Source: CAYWBI01 sp964456445 (GTDB lineage: Bacteria > Calditrichota > Calditrichia > Calditrichales > J004). Taken from it: a stretch of DNA of 16,251 bases. Within the stretch, counting starts at the first letter, position 1. Each line of letters starts with the position of its first letter. Location of the stretch: assembly GCA_964456445.1 (NCBI GenBank), contig CAYWBI010000083.1:1-16251 (forward strand), read 5' to 3'. Position numbers and translations under genes: made by a program. Shown piece after piece: positions 1 to 7,267 of the stretch. Below the pieces are notes generated by a model. The model was given only the letters and a program-made list of their open reading frames with translations. It did not search any database and was not told the origin of the DNA.

Positions 1-12
1 TAAGCCAAGCTT

Positions 13-41
13 GTTTCAAGTCCCACTATTTTAGTTCAGGC
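13..41 (-). CRISPR. Possible single CRISPR repeat or remnant at the window edge
   Basis: Read on the minus strand this 29-nt stretch ends in GTGGGACTTGAAAC, and read on the plus strand it begins GTTTCAAGTCCCACTAT. Many type I-B and III repeats end in a handle close to ATTGAAAC or ATTGAAAG after a GGG run, so the likeness is real. Only one copy is visible. If it is a repeat, the first spacer would run off the left end of the window and any leader would lie to its right. The other half of the sequence is not typical, so this may be a degenerate terminal repeat or chance. Confidence 0.2.
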
Positions 42-163
42 GTTTGGCCTTGACATCAAAGGGCGTGGTTTTAATATTTGACATTTTAGCCGGACACTAA
101 TGATCCGTTTTAACGGATTCTAATTTATTTTGTAGGTTTAATACATGAGTCTGGTCTAAAAAG

Positions 164-220
164 GGGGCTAAAGCCCCAAATTAGGGGTGGGTCGTGTTTT
201 CCCCATCCTAAAGGATGGGG
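164..220. repeat. Two neighbouring hairpins with the same TAAA loop
   Basis: The first hairpin is GGGGC-TAAA-GCCCC at 164-177. The second is CCCCATCC-TAAA-GGATGGGG at 201-220, a perfect 8-bp stem. Both close on the same TAAA tetraloop. Such compact G+C-rich hairpins occur as terminator or REP-like elements and near the ends of IS200/IS605 transposons. No transposase gene is nearby, so which one applies cannot be decided. Confidence 0.5.
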
Positions 221-388
221 TTAGTCAAAGTATGTAACTTTATTAAAAACATCTGACCAACCCTGCCATTTATGGCGGAGAAAAGAAGTTGTTCCTCTCA
301 TTATTACGTTTTTTAGGGCTTTTTAGAGTGAACTCATACATGTATCAAACTTTAAGCGCCCGTTTTTAAAATGTTGCTATTTTCCTTC

Positions 389-513
389 CTGTCCGGTTTA
401 AATTAACAACCCCAGGCATTTCAGGGTCTAAACGTCAGCATCGTTTGTCCCCGCGATAAATCCCGGGTTATTTATGAGGCGCCGGAGTCATCTGCCAAAA
501 TTAAACCGGACAG
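389..513. mobile_element. Candidate MITE-like element with 13-bp inverted repeats
   Basis: The ends are the perfect 13-bp inverted repeats CTGTCCGGTTTAA (389-401) and TTAAACCGGACAG (501-513), separated by 99 bp. The interior has its own hairpins, AAACG/CGTTT near 430-446 and ATAAAT/ATTTAT around a CCCGGG core at 456-475, and no ORF. This layout fits a small non-autonomous transposable element. I cannot find a convincing target-site duplication. A related string, TTAGCCGGACAC, lies at 87-98, which might be a remnant of another copy. The alternative is a long-range RNA stem-loop ahead of the UspA gene. Confidence 0.35.
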
Positions 514-608
514 TCGTGTGATATTTTAAAACAATGCTTGTTTTTTTGATAATTATTTAAGAATTTCCTTATCTCATATTCACATCAATTAAAAATAGAG
601 GAAGCGCT

Positions 609-1457
609 ATGATAAAAAGTATTCTGATACCTCTTGATCCATCACCTTACACCGATGTTGCCATTGATTTAGGTGTGCGTATTGCAAAGGTAAACGACGC
701 ACAAATAACCGGTTTAGTTATTCTTGATATCCCTGGTATTGAAAAATCTATCGGTTCGATTCCGCCCGGCGGCGTATATTATGCCGAACGGCTTGAAGAA
801 AAACGACGTAATGACGCCGAAGAACGTGTTCAGGTTTTACTGGAAAAATTTAAGAAAAAATGCGATGCTGCAGGTGTTCGTCATGAGGAAGCGCGCAACC
901 AGGGTAGCCCCAGTGAGCGCATCGTTCTGGAATCGATGTATTATGATCTGGTTATCACCGGATTACGCACCCATTTTAATTTTGAAGTGTCCGATAATCC
1001 GGGCGAATCTCTCGAAAAGTTACTTGACCAATCTATTACGCCCATTTATGCCGTGTCGGAGACCTTTAAAATCCCGGACCCGGAAAAACGGCATATCCAT
1101 GTTGTAGCCCCTTTTGACGCCAGTTTTCCATCCGCCCGGGCCCTTCAGCGTATCGGTCAGTTGATGCAGCCGGAAATTACCGATATCAGGTTGGTGATGT
1201 CATCCGATGATGAAGCATTCGCAACCGCCGCGCTCGAAAATGCCAAAGGGTATTTAGCCCAGCATGGTTTTAAAAACGTTGAAACCGAATTGACCATCCA
1301 GAAGATAAAAGATAAGCTTGTTGAAGAGTATATGGATTGGGCGGATGTGTTTGTGGTTGGCGCGCATTCCAAAAAAGGTTTTATGGATTTTATGGTCGGT
1401 AACCTGACCAAATTCCTGATCGACCAAAACAAAAAGGCCGTGGTAATCGGTCAATAG
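609..1457 (+). CDS. Tandem universal stress protein (UspA family)
   Basis: This 282-residue protein carries two UspA-type nucleotide-binding-like domains in tandem, roughly residues 1-150 and 160-282. The N-terminus MIKSILIPLDPSPYTDVAIDL is the usual first strand and acidic loop of the fold. Each half ends in a hydrophobic strand (ITPIYAV and KAVVIG). The second half has VVGAHSKKGFMDFMVGN, which resembles the G-x2-G-x9-G ATP-binding signature but has GNLT where ATP-binding members usually have GS(V/S)T. ATP binding is therefore uncertain. Family members act in the cytoplasm in stress and starvation responses. The start is supported by AGAGGAA about 7 bases upstream. The gene is monocistronic, followed by a terminator. 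Confidence 0.9.
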   Translation: MIKSILIPLDPSPYTDVAIDLGVRIAKVNDAQITGLVILDIPGIEKSIGSIPPGGVYYAERLEEKRRNDAEERVQVLLEKFKKKCDAAGVRHEEARNQGSPSERIVLESMYYDLVITGLRTHFNFEVSDNPGESLEKLLDQSITPIYAVSETFKIPDPEKRHIHVVAPFDASFPSARALQRIGQLMQPEITDIRLVMSSDDEAFATAALENAKGYLAQHGFKNVETELTIQKIKDKLVEEYMDWADVFVVGAHSKKGFMDFMVGNLTKFLIDQNKKAVVIGQ

Positions 1458-1478
1458 TTTTATATCTTGCATCTTCCC

Positions 1479-1523
1479 ATCCCGGAATGGACAAATATAT
1501 GACCGCTCCGGGATTCTTTTTTT
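1479..1523 (+). terminator. Intrinsic terminator of the UspA gene
   Basis: ATCCCGGA (1479-1486) pairs perfectly with TCCGGGAT (1507-1514) across a 20-nt loop, and is followed after two bases by seven T residues (1517-1523). It starts about 20 bases after the UspA stop codon, the expected position for a Rho-independent terminator. Confidence 0.7.
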
Positions 1524-1684
1524 ACATGGTTTTCTATCTTGATCCTTACGCGGAGGGCGTTTATTGCCCGATCCTTACAAGTAAAACCACTTATACATCC
1601 GTTTAAAAATTTTTGTTTGAATAAATCCACCGATTGATGGAGATTATGTTTGTCCTGTCCATAAATCCAACCCAATAGAATTTT

Positions 1685-3919
1685 ATGGTTTTTTTACGCG
1701 CCGGTTTATTGCCAAGCCTTTTTCTTCTTTCCGCCCTGTTTGCCCAGGAAAGAAGTATCCGGGGACATATTCTGAATGTGGAAAACGATCAACCGGTCAG
1801 TGGGGTTAACATTTATATAGAAAATGCAGGGATTGGCACCACTTCCGGCGACGAAGGACAATTTAGTTTGCTATACCGGGCAATGGACAGTTCCCGCACG
1901 TTGGTTTTAAGCCATGTGGCCTTTGATACCCTGCGCATCACCATTAAAGACGCCCGGGCACACCTGCGTTTTTATCTCATGCCGCGTATCATCCCCGCAC
2001 AGGATATTGTGGTAAATTCGTCCGTAAAAAGGTCTCGTCTTTCCGACGATATTCCCCATGCAATAAAAATAATAGCCGCCGATGAATTTGACGGACGCGG
2101 TTTTATCGATCTGGGCGATTTACTCAGCAGCGATCAGGCCATTCAAATAAAGGAAGATATCAGCGGGAAAAAAACCCTGTCCATGCGCGGGGGCAATGCA
2201 GATGATGTGGCCATATTTTACAACGGTGTTCGTATGAACAGCAGCTATGACAATGTGTTTGACCTCGAAATGCTTAATATAGAAGACATCCAGCAGGTTG
2301 AAATTTTACGGGGGAGCAATACGGCGCTTTTTGGCCCGGAAGGCTTCTCCGGTATAATCAACATTATCCCCAAACATGAACAAAAATACCTGGCGCGCTT
2401 TACTCAAAAAATCGGCTCGTACCGTTCCGGCGATTGGAACCTGAATCTGAACTATAACCCCTTTAAGGCCCTGCATTTTTCATTCAATGCCAAGGACGCC
2501 GCCCGGCAGCGTTTCCTCGATGCGGGCAACGGTAGTTTGAAAAATGAAGATAAACATTTCTCCGGGCATATCTCCTATGATTTCACGCCGCTGAAATCAG
2601 GACATAAAAGGCGTTTGTCGCTTCTGTACATGAATGCCCGTTCCCGGCATATCAACGATCAGTTTGAAGAGCATATCAACAATTTAAACGAAATATATTC
2701 CCTACGCTATAACGGGGCTCATGGATTTTTTAAGGATATCGATCTGGCCGTTTCCATACAAAATCTGAACACTGATCAGGCGCTTGTCTCCAAAGAACGG
2801 CTTTTAACCCGGAATTTTATAAATCAGAAAAAATATGTCAATGCGCAAAATGCCTTTGACCTTGGGTTATTTACCGTCACCTCAGCCTATCAATTTGAAG
2901 ATGCCATCCTGAATTACAATGATGACCGGGCCCTGGGCAGCCAGTTGCCGACAGGTGTTAAAAAAGCGGAGATACGGCAGCAAAAACAAGGCGGCGTGGC
3001 CATCATAAAATTTCATTCGCCGGAAACCGGCGGTTTGATCAAGCATGCGGATATCGATCTGAGCTATCGTTATGACCGGGTGCGCAATACACAGCGGGAT
3101 GTATTGGGACGGGATGGTACTTTTCATGCCGGCCTGTTTCGGGAAAATGTCTGGAGCGCCAGTACCTTAAAGTTGTCCAGCCAGCTCAAAGGGCGCGCCG
3201 AAGGCTATTTGTACAATCTCTATTTTAATTCCGGAACCAATATCAAGTTTCCAACGATCCTGCACCAACTAAGCACGCCCATACGTTATAACCCGTTTAA
3301 CCCGGAGATAATTGCGCATTTGGATCCGGAAAAGAACCGTAGCCTGGAAATTGGTTTTGAACTGGCCAGGGAATATCAGAAGGCAAAAATCGTGAACGGC
3401 TGGCATATTAAGTTTAATTATTTTGAGAATTTTTATGAGAATAAATTCCGGTCATTTTATTTGCCCCAGGTTCCGGCGCCCTTTTTTGACAATGTGCCCA
3501 ATGCCAATATTTCCGGTATTGAAATAACCATCCAATCGGAGTTGATGGACAAAACTGTTTTTTGGGAAACGGGCGTCGCCAAGTATTTTATAACCGAGCT
3601 GGCGGCCTTTCCTTTTAAAAGCGATCTCTCCCTGAATTCATCGCTTAGCTATCGCAGGGACGGTTATAACCTGAACATAAAAGTTTTTTATGAAAGCGAT
3701 GAAAAGGGCTGGCTGCGCACCATCGATGGCAATTTAGTTGGTTTGTCGTTGCCTGGTTTTGTGGATATGGATTTTCACCTGAAAAAATGGTTTGATGTTT
3801 GGTCCTTCCGGGTGATGGGTTCCATTAGCGGTCGTAATCTGTTGAACTCTGCATCGTTGTTACAGGGCATTGCGATCCGGGACCGCCGTTTTTATCTTGG
3901 CTTTGGCGTGGAGTATTAA
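1685..3919 (+). CDS. TonB-dependent outer-membrane receptor with carboxypeptidase-regulatory-like domain
   Basis: This 744-residue protein has a signal peptide at 1-20 (hydrophobic core LLPSLFLLSALFA, likely cut before QE). A carboxypeptidase-D regulatory-like beta-sandwich follows at about 24-105 (IRGHILNVENDQPVSGVNIY, GTTSGDEGQFSL). A TonB plug at about 115-235 contains LSMRGGNADDVAIFYNGVRM and VEILRGSNTALFGPEGFSGI. The rest is a long beta-barrel ending in the aromatic FYLGFGVEY. Such receptors import large substrates across the outer membrane using TonB energy. Nothing in the sequence identifies the ligand. The start has no clear Shine-Dalgarno, but the signal peptide fits it. The lipoprotein gene begins two bases after the stop, so the two are probably co-transcribed and may form a receptor-surface lipoprotein pair. 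Confidence 0.9.
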   Translation: MVFLRAGLLPSLFLLSALFAQERSIRGHILNVENDQPVSGVNIYIENAGIGTTSGDEGQFSLLYRAMDSSRTLVLSHVAFDTLRITIKDARAHLRFYLMPRIIPAQDIVVNSSVKRSRLSDDIPHAIKIIAADEFDGRGFIDLGDLLSSDQAIQIKEDISGKKTLSMRGGNADDVAIFYNGVRMNSSYDNVFDLEMLNIEDIQQVEILRGSNTALFGPEGFSGIINIIPKHEQKYLARFTQKIGSYRSGDWNLNLNYNPFKALHFSFNAKDAARQRFLDAGNGSLKNEDKHFSGHISYDFTPLKSGHKRRLSLLYMNARSRHINDQFEEHINNLNEIYSLRYNGAHGFFKDIDLAVSIQNLNTDQALVSKERLLTRNFINQKKYVNAQNAFDLGLFTVTSAYQFEDAILNYNDDRALGSQLPTGVKKAEIRQQKQGGVAIIKFHSPETGGLIKHADIDLSYRYDRVRNTQRDVLGRDGTFHAGLFRENVWSASTLKLSSQLKGRAEGYLYNLYFNSGTNIKFPTILHQLSTPIRYNPFNPEIIAHLDPEKNRSLEIGFELAREYQKAKIVNGWHIKFNYFENFYENKFRSFYLPQVPAPFFDNVPNANISGIEITIQSELMDKTVFWETGVAKYFITELAAFPFKSDLSLNSSLSYRRDGYNLNIKVFYESDEKGWLRTIDGNLVGLSLPGFVDMDFHLKKWFDVWSFRVMGSISGRNLLNSASLLQGIAIRDRRFYLGFGVEY

Positions 3920-3921
3920 AC

Positions 3922-4764
3922 ATGAATAAATCTGCTCTTTTAAGCATTCTTATTATTTATGTATCGTTTTTTTCTTCCTGCACGGATAACAGCTTGTTTA
4001 CCGACAAAACGGATTCGCAAAATAAAAGAATCATCACCGGTTTTGTACATCTTAGCGGTAAATCAGATCACTCCGGCATTTATGTGTATCTTGAGGGTTT
4101 TGATGTTGGCATTCAAACTGCCACCGATGGAAGTTTTAAAATCGTCCTGCCCGGAAACGCGCAGACACAGCCGATCAGCGGGGCCTATAAACTCTATTTT
4201 TATATGGATAATTACAGCTTTAAATCCGCTGATATCCTGGCGGTGGATGGTGAATTGCAATATGGACACGGCGATCTGAATTCTGACGGTGCCTTAATAA
4301 AGACTGTTGTTTTACAAAAGTTATTGGATATTGTTGTTTCTATTTCTCCCAATACAATCAATACAAATTTCTCAGGTCCCGTGACTGCTTTTATGCAGCT
4401 TAGCACAGCAGGCATGGATACGATTGATGTACGCACGGTGCAGGCTAAGCCCAGGCAATTTTCAGGTCTGTTTTTAATCAATCTGGCCAACCCTGATGAC
4501 GTGCGTATATTAAAAACATCTTCCCGACTGGTGGACACCGAAGTTTCCGGTAACGAAAAATGGGATATGATCATTCCCTGGGGATCAAGCGATGTTCCAG
4601 CCGGTAGGTATGAAGTAATCCCCTTTATAAAAATCCTTCATCCCAACTTTCCTACCGTTCTGGATGGTATTTTTGGCGTCAATTCCGGTAACTTCACTAC
4701 CGATTTCCTAAATATCCCTCAACGACGCAGCACAGCTATTTTTACTGTTTTGGATGCTCAGTAA
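3922..4764 (+). CDS. Predicted lipoprotein with carboxypeptidase-regulatory-like domain
   Basis: The 280-residue product starts with a signal peptide and a lipobox-like SFFSSC, giving a lipidated Cys20. Residues about 38-95 (ITGFVHLSGKSDHSGIYVYLE, GIQTATDGSFKIVLPG) look like a carboxypeptidase-regulatory or Dockerin-linked beta-sandwich, with GDLNSDGALIK nearby resembling an EF-hand-like calcium loop. The C-terminal half is beta-rich and I do not recognise it. It begins two bases after the TonB-dependent receptor stop, so it is most likely a partner on the cell surface or periplasmic face of the outer membrane. The function is not known, and no substrate can be named. No clear terminator follows. 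Confidence 0.75.
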   Translation: MNKSALLSILIIYVSFFSSCTDNSLFTDKTDSQNKRIITGFVHLSGKSDHSGIYVYLEGFDVGIQTATDGSFKIVLPGNAQTQPISGAYKLYFYMDNYSFKSADILAVDGELQYGHGDLNSDGALIKTVVLQKLLDIVVSISPNTINTNFSGPVTAFMQLSTAGMDTIDVRTVQAKPRQFSGLFLINLANPDDVRILKTSSRLVDTEVSGNEKWDMIIPWGSSDVPAGRYEVIPFIKILHPNFPTVLDGIFGVNSGNFTTDFLNIPQRRSTAIFTVLDAQ

Positions 4765-5191
4765 CAGATGACCACTGTGTTATATGGACGGGCATTTGGG
4801 AAGAACGGCACGGTTTAATGATCAGCGCAATTTTGTAAATGACCGCAAAGCCATAAGTCAATCACATTTTCACCACGTAAATATAGAATAGAAAGTGATG
4901 CAGCTGTGACCATGCCAAATTAGCAATTGGGGGCGTTAGTCCAATTTCCTCTATACTTTTTAGTACACTAAATAAAAAACAAAATACATGGGACAATCAT
5001 AACAAGATATAGGGGTGTTTTAGAAATTTTACTCTAAAAAATGTATTATCATATAGAATAGTCAAGTCAGGGTGAGCCATCATTGTGGCTTTAGAAGTAT
5101 AAAAGCGGAGAATTATCAAATGTTTGATTATTTAAAATTGCAACAGTCGGTTCTACGGAAATCATCACTAATATCTGTACTGACGGGCTTA

Positions 5192-5374
5192 TAGGTAGAA
5201 TACCTACCACCTGACACGCATTAGAGATACTTGCTGTAAAAATTTACATTAACTTAGATGGGGGTTTTCTTAAGCAACTAACTTGTCTTGTTTAGACAGA
5301 CAAGAATATTATCTATCCAGATTTTTTTGCATGTTACAATCCCTTCCGCTATTATTGTAGGTCAATTTTCCTAC
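5192..5374. promoter_or_regulatory. Two GTAGG/CCTAC palindromes flanking the cas promoter region
   Basis: TAGGTA-GAA-TACCTA at 5192-5206 is a perfect 6-bp inverted repeat within TAGGTAGAATACCTACC. GTAGG-(8 nt)-CCTAC at 5357-5374 ends ten bases before the first possible cas6 start. The shared GTAGG/CCTACC half-sites suggest either a repressor or activator binding site on both sides of the promoter, or two unrelated small hairpins. This is inference from sequence only. Confidence 0.3.
5283..5312 (+). promoter_or_regulatory. Candidate promoter of the cas operon with overlapping inverted repeat
   Basis: TTGTCT at 5283-5288 and TATTAT at 5307-5312 (five of six matches to TATAAT) are separated by 18 bases, a normal sigma-70-type spacing. 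The inverted repeat CTTGTCT (5282-5288)/AGACAAG (5298-5304) covers the -35 box and the spacer and could be an operator. It lies about 70-95 bases before the cas6 start. Confidence 0.4.
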
Positions 5375-5383
5375 CGTTAAGAA

Positions 5384-6313
5384 ATGAAAGGACAATCATT
5401 CTTCTTCATGAACCTGACCACTATCCATTTTAAGCTGAAAGCCATCGATTCTCTTGATTTGCCCTATTACAAAGGCTCAACTTTCAGGGGAGCCTTTGGA
5501 CATGCTTTAAAACAAAGTGTTTGCGTAATGCGCAATACTGAATGCGCAGTATGTGCGCTTAAAGCACAGTGCGCCTATGTCTATTTATTTGAAACCCGCA
5601 ATGACCGGGGCGAGGCGGTGGCTCATCCGTATATTATTGAACCGCCCTCAAACATGAAAAGCCGCTTATTGCCAGGCGAAACTTTTGAACTGCGCATGGT
5701 ACTTATCGGCCGGGCCATTGAATATGTGCCCTACGTGATTCATAGTTTAAAACAGATGGGCAAGCGCGGAGTAGGCCGCAGGCAGGGTCGTTTTTCCCTG
5801 GAGGAGGCCGGGCTTGTGGCCGGGGGACAACGCCAACAGGTGTATGACGCCCTTACGGATAAAATTCAAAAGGGGCATGTGCTGCTTAACCTGAACCGCC
5901 TTCCCCTAATCGAAACCGAAACGGTCACCCTGGATTTTTTAACCGTTACCGGCTTAAAGCATCAGGGCCGTTTGGTAGCCGTGCCGGATTTTGAAACCAT
6001 CGTCCGCGCCATTTTTCGTCGGGTAAAAGCGCTAAACGTATATCATGGCCAGGCGGGGGAAGCACCAGAGTTCCCGGACTTTGACGGTTCTGTACAGACA
6101 GAGGAGAACCGGTTGAAAAAGGATTGGTGGCAACGTTATTCCAGCCGCCAGCATACAAAAATAAAATTTGACGGCTTTGTGGGCCGTATCCGCTTTGCGG
6201 GCAATATCACACCCTATACGCGTTTGTTGCAGATGGGCCGCCTGCTGCATCTGGGCCGCGGCACCGTTTATGGCATGGGCAGGTATGAGTTGGAGATAAA
6301 TCATAAATTGTAA
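5384..6313 (+). CDS. cas6: Cas6-family pre-crRNA endoribonuclease (RAMP protein)
   Basis: The 309-residue product matches the Cas6 family by its C-terminus: GFVGRIRFAGNITPYTRLL at about 267-285 and the glycine-rich loop GRGTVYGMGRYEL at about 291-303, the RNA-binding signature of RAMP folds. The N-terminal part has YYKGSTFRGAFGHAL followed by a cysteine quartet C47-x6-C54-x2-C57-x5-C63, which may bind zinc and is seen in this subgroup of Cas6. Cas6 cuts the CRISPR transcript within repeats to give crRNAs for the Cmr complex; it is not a stable part of the effector. It is the first gene of the operon. The start is uncertain: the alternative ATG at 5408 gives MNLTTIHFKLKA, a more family-like N-terminus, with AAAGGA about 15 bases upstream, whereas 5384 has no Shine-Dalgarno. 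Confidence 0.88.
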   Translation: MKGQSFFFMNLTTIHFKLKAIDSLDLPYYKGSTFRGAFGHALKQSVCVMRNTECAVCALKAQCAYVYLFETRNDRGEAVAHPYIIEPPSNMKSRLLPGETFELRMVLIGRAIEYVPYVIHSLKQMGKRGVGRRQGRFSLEEAGLVAGGQRQQVYDALTDKIQKGHVLLNLNRLPLIETETVTLDFLTVTGLKHQGRLVAVPDFETIVRAIFRRVKALNVYHGQAGEAPEFPDFDGSVQTEENRLKKDWWQRYSSRQHTKIKFDGFVGRIRFAGNITPYTRLLQMGRLLHLGRGTVYGMGRYELEINHKL

Positions 6314-6322
6314 GGAGGTCCA

Positions 6323-7267
6323 ATGCAGAAACACGAAATTGAATTAGAAACCGTGACGCCGATGTTTATATCCGGCTCCGACCCTAAAAAAATAGAGTTG
6401 CGCGCCTCTTCGGTAAAAGGTGTGCTGCGCTGGTGGTGGCGGGCCCTGAACGGACATTTGAGTTTGAATGACTTGAAAGAAAAAGAGGCGGTCATTTTTG
6501 GCTCAACGGATAGAAAAAGCAGTTTTTCTTTGCGCATTGAGGCATCAGGGATCAAACAGGCTTTTGAAAAGCTGCCCTCTGGTAAAAAAAAAAACGCAAG
6601 CTCCAAAGGAAGGAAATTCCCCATATCTATTATTGATTACCTGGCTTATGGCATCGCGGAATATGACAAACGCGAAAAAGGCAATATATACAATCGTCCC
6701 CACATTAAACCTACGAGCAAGTTCCGGATTTTTATCACGATCTTTAATGATGCCTTTGAGAAAGAAATACTAAATACCCTTTCTGTCTGGATAAAATATG
6801 GTGGGCTTGGCGCCAAAAGCAGAAATGGTTTCGGTTGTATGAGATCCGATCAGATAGAAGCCGGTACAATTACCCGGCATTCAAGGGCACATTATGTTGC
6901 ATTTTCTGAAGATAGTAAACTTTTTTTGTTTAAAGAATGGGATACATGGTATGACGCCCTCGTGGAGGCTGGCAGCGCTTATCTAGAGGCAAGAATGGCT
7001 TTAGAACCAAGACATGCCTTTGATAGAAGACCTTATGTGGCCACGCCCATAATTGTTAAAACAGAGAATATTAGTATTAATGAGAGACACGCCAAACAAT
7101 TTTTCTTCCACGTAAATAAAAGGGGAAATAAATACCAGGGACAAATACTTTGTTTGCCCTATAAATATCATAAAACCGCTCTGCAAGCTGCATATGAAAG
7201 CGTATTTGCTGATATGTGTATATTTTTAGATAAGAAAGCATTAAAGGAGGTAACAGATGCCCTTTAA
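6323..7267 (+). CDS. cmr1: Type III-B effector subunit Cmr1 (RAMP protein)
   Basis: Cmr1 is recognised from its N-terminal signature FISGSDPKKIELRASSVKG followed by VLRWWWRAL (residues 15-42), and from the second RAMP glycine loop GGLGAKSRNGFGCM at about 160-173. It has 314 residues, normal for the family. In the Cmr complex this subunit sits at the head end and helps capture target RNA against the 3' part of the crRNA. A strong Shine-Dalgarno (AAGGAGG) precedes the ATG, nine bases after the cas6 stop. Its last 11 bases overlap cas10. An uninterrupted run of 11 A at 6584-6594 codes for the lysine stretch KKKN in a low-complexity linker and could be a slippage or sequencing-error site. Confidence 0.92.
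   Translation: MQKHEIELETVTPMFISGSDPKKIELRASSVKGVLRWWWRALNGHLSLNDLKEKEAVIFGSTDRKSSFSLRIEASGIKQAFEKLPSGKKKNASSKGRKFPISIIDYLAYGIAEYDKREKGNIYNRPHIKPTSKFRIFITIFNDAFEKEILNTLSVWIKYGGLGAKSRNGFGCMRSDQIEAGTITRHSRAHYVAFSEDSKLFLFKEWDTWYDALVEAGSAYLEARMALEPRHAFDRRPYVATPIIVKTENISINERHAKQFFFHVNKRGNKYQGQILCLPYKYHKTALQAAYESVFADMCIFLDKKALKEVTDAL

Larger units (their letters stand above)
42..608. other. Gene-free stretch with hairpins
   Basis: I see no credible coding sequence here. The stretch is AT-rich and carries several inverted repeats: ATCCGTT/AACGGAT at 103-118, the hairpins at 164-220, a 10-bp palindrome ATACATGTAT at 336-345, and the inverted-repeat-bounded element at 389-513. The last part, 514-608, is the leader of the UspA gene. 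No promoter boxes there are strong enough to call. Confidence 0.6.
4765..5383. other. Gene-free stretch upstream of the cas operon
   Basis: No credible gene of normal size is present. One 24-codon ORF (5120-5194) has a GCGGAG-like ribosome site about 10 bases upstream but no other support. The stretch carries several short hairpins: TTTTAGA/TCTAAAA at 5018-5039, AGCCA/TGGCT at 5075-5090, and the GTAGG-type palindromes described separately. The string ATATAGAATAG occurs twice, near 4880 and near 5050. I find no repeat-spacer array. Confidence 0.6.

Noticed and set aside
1254..1472. Antisense ORFs within the UspA gene and similar ones within the TonB receptor and cas genes.
   Set aside because: They lie in other frames of well-supported genes, with no ribosome sites or recognisable families.
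5120..5194. 24-codon ORF with a weak ribosome site upstream of the cas operon.
   Set aside because: Too short and without other support to be called a gene.
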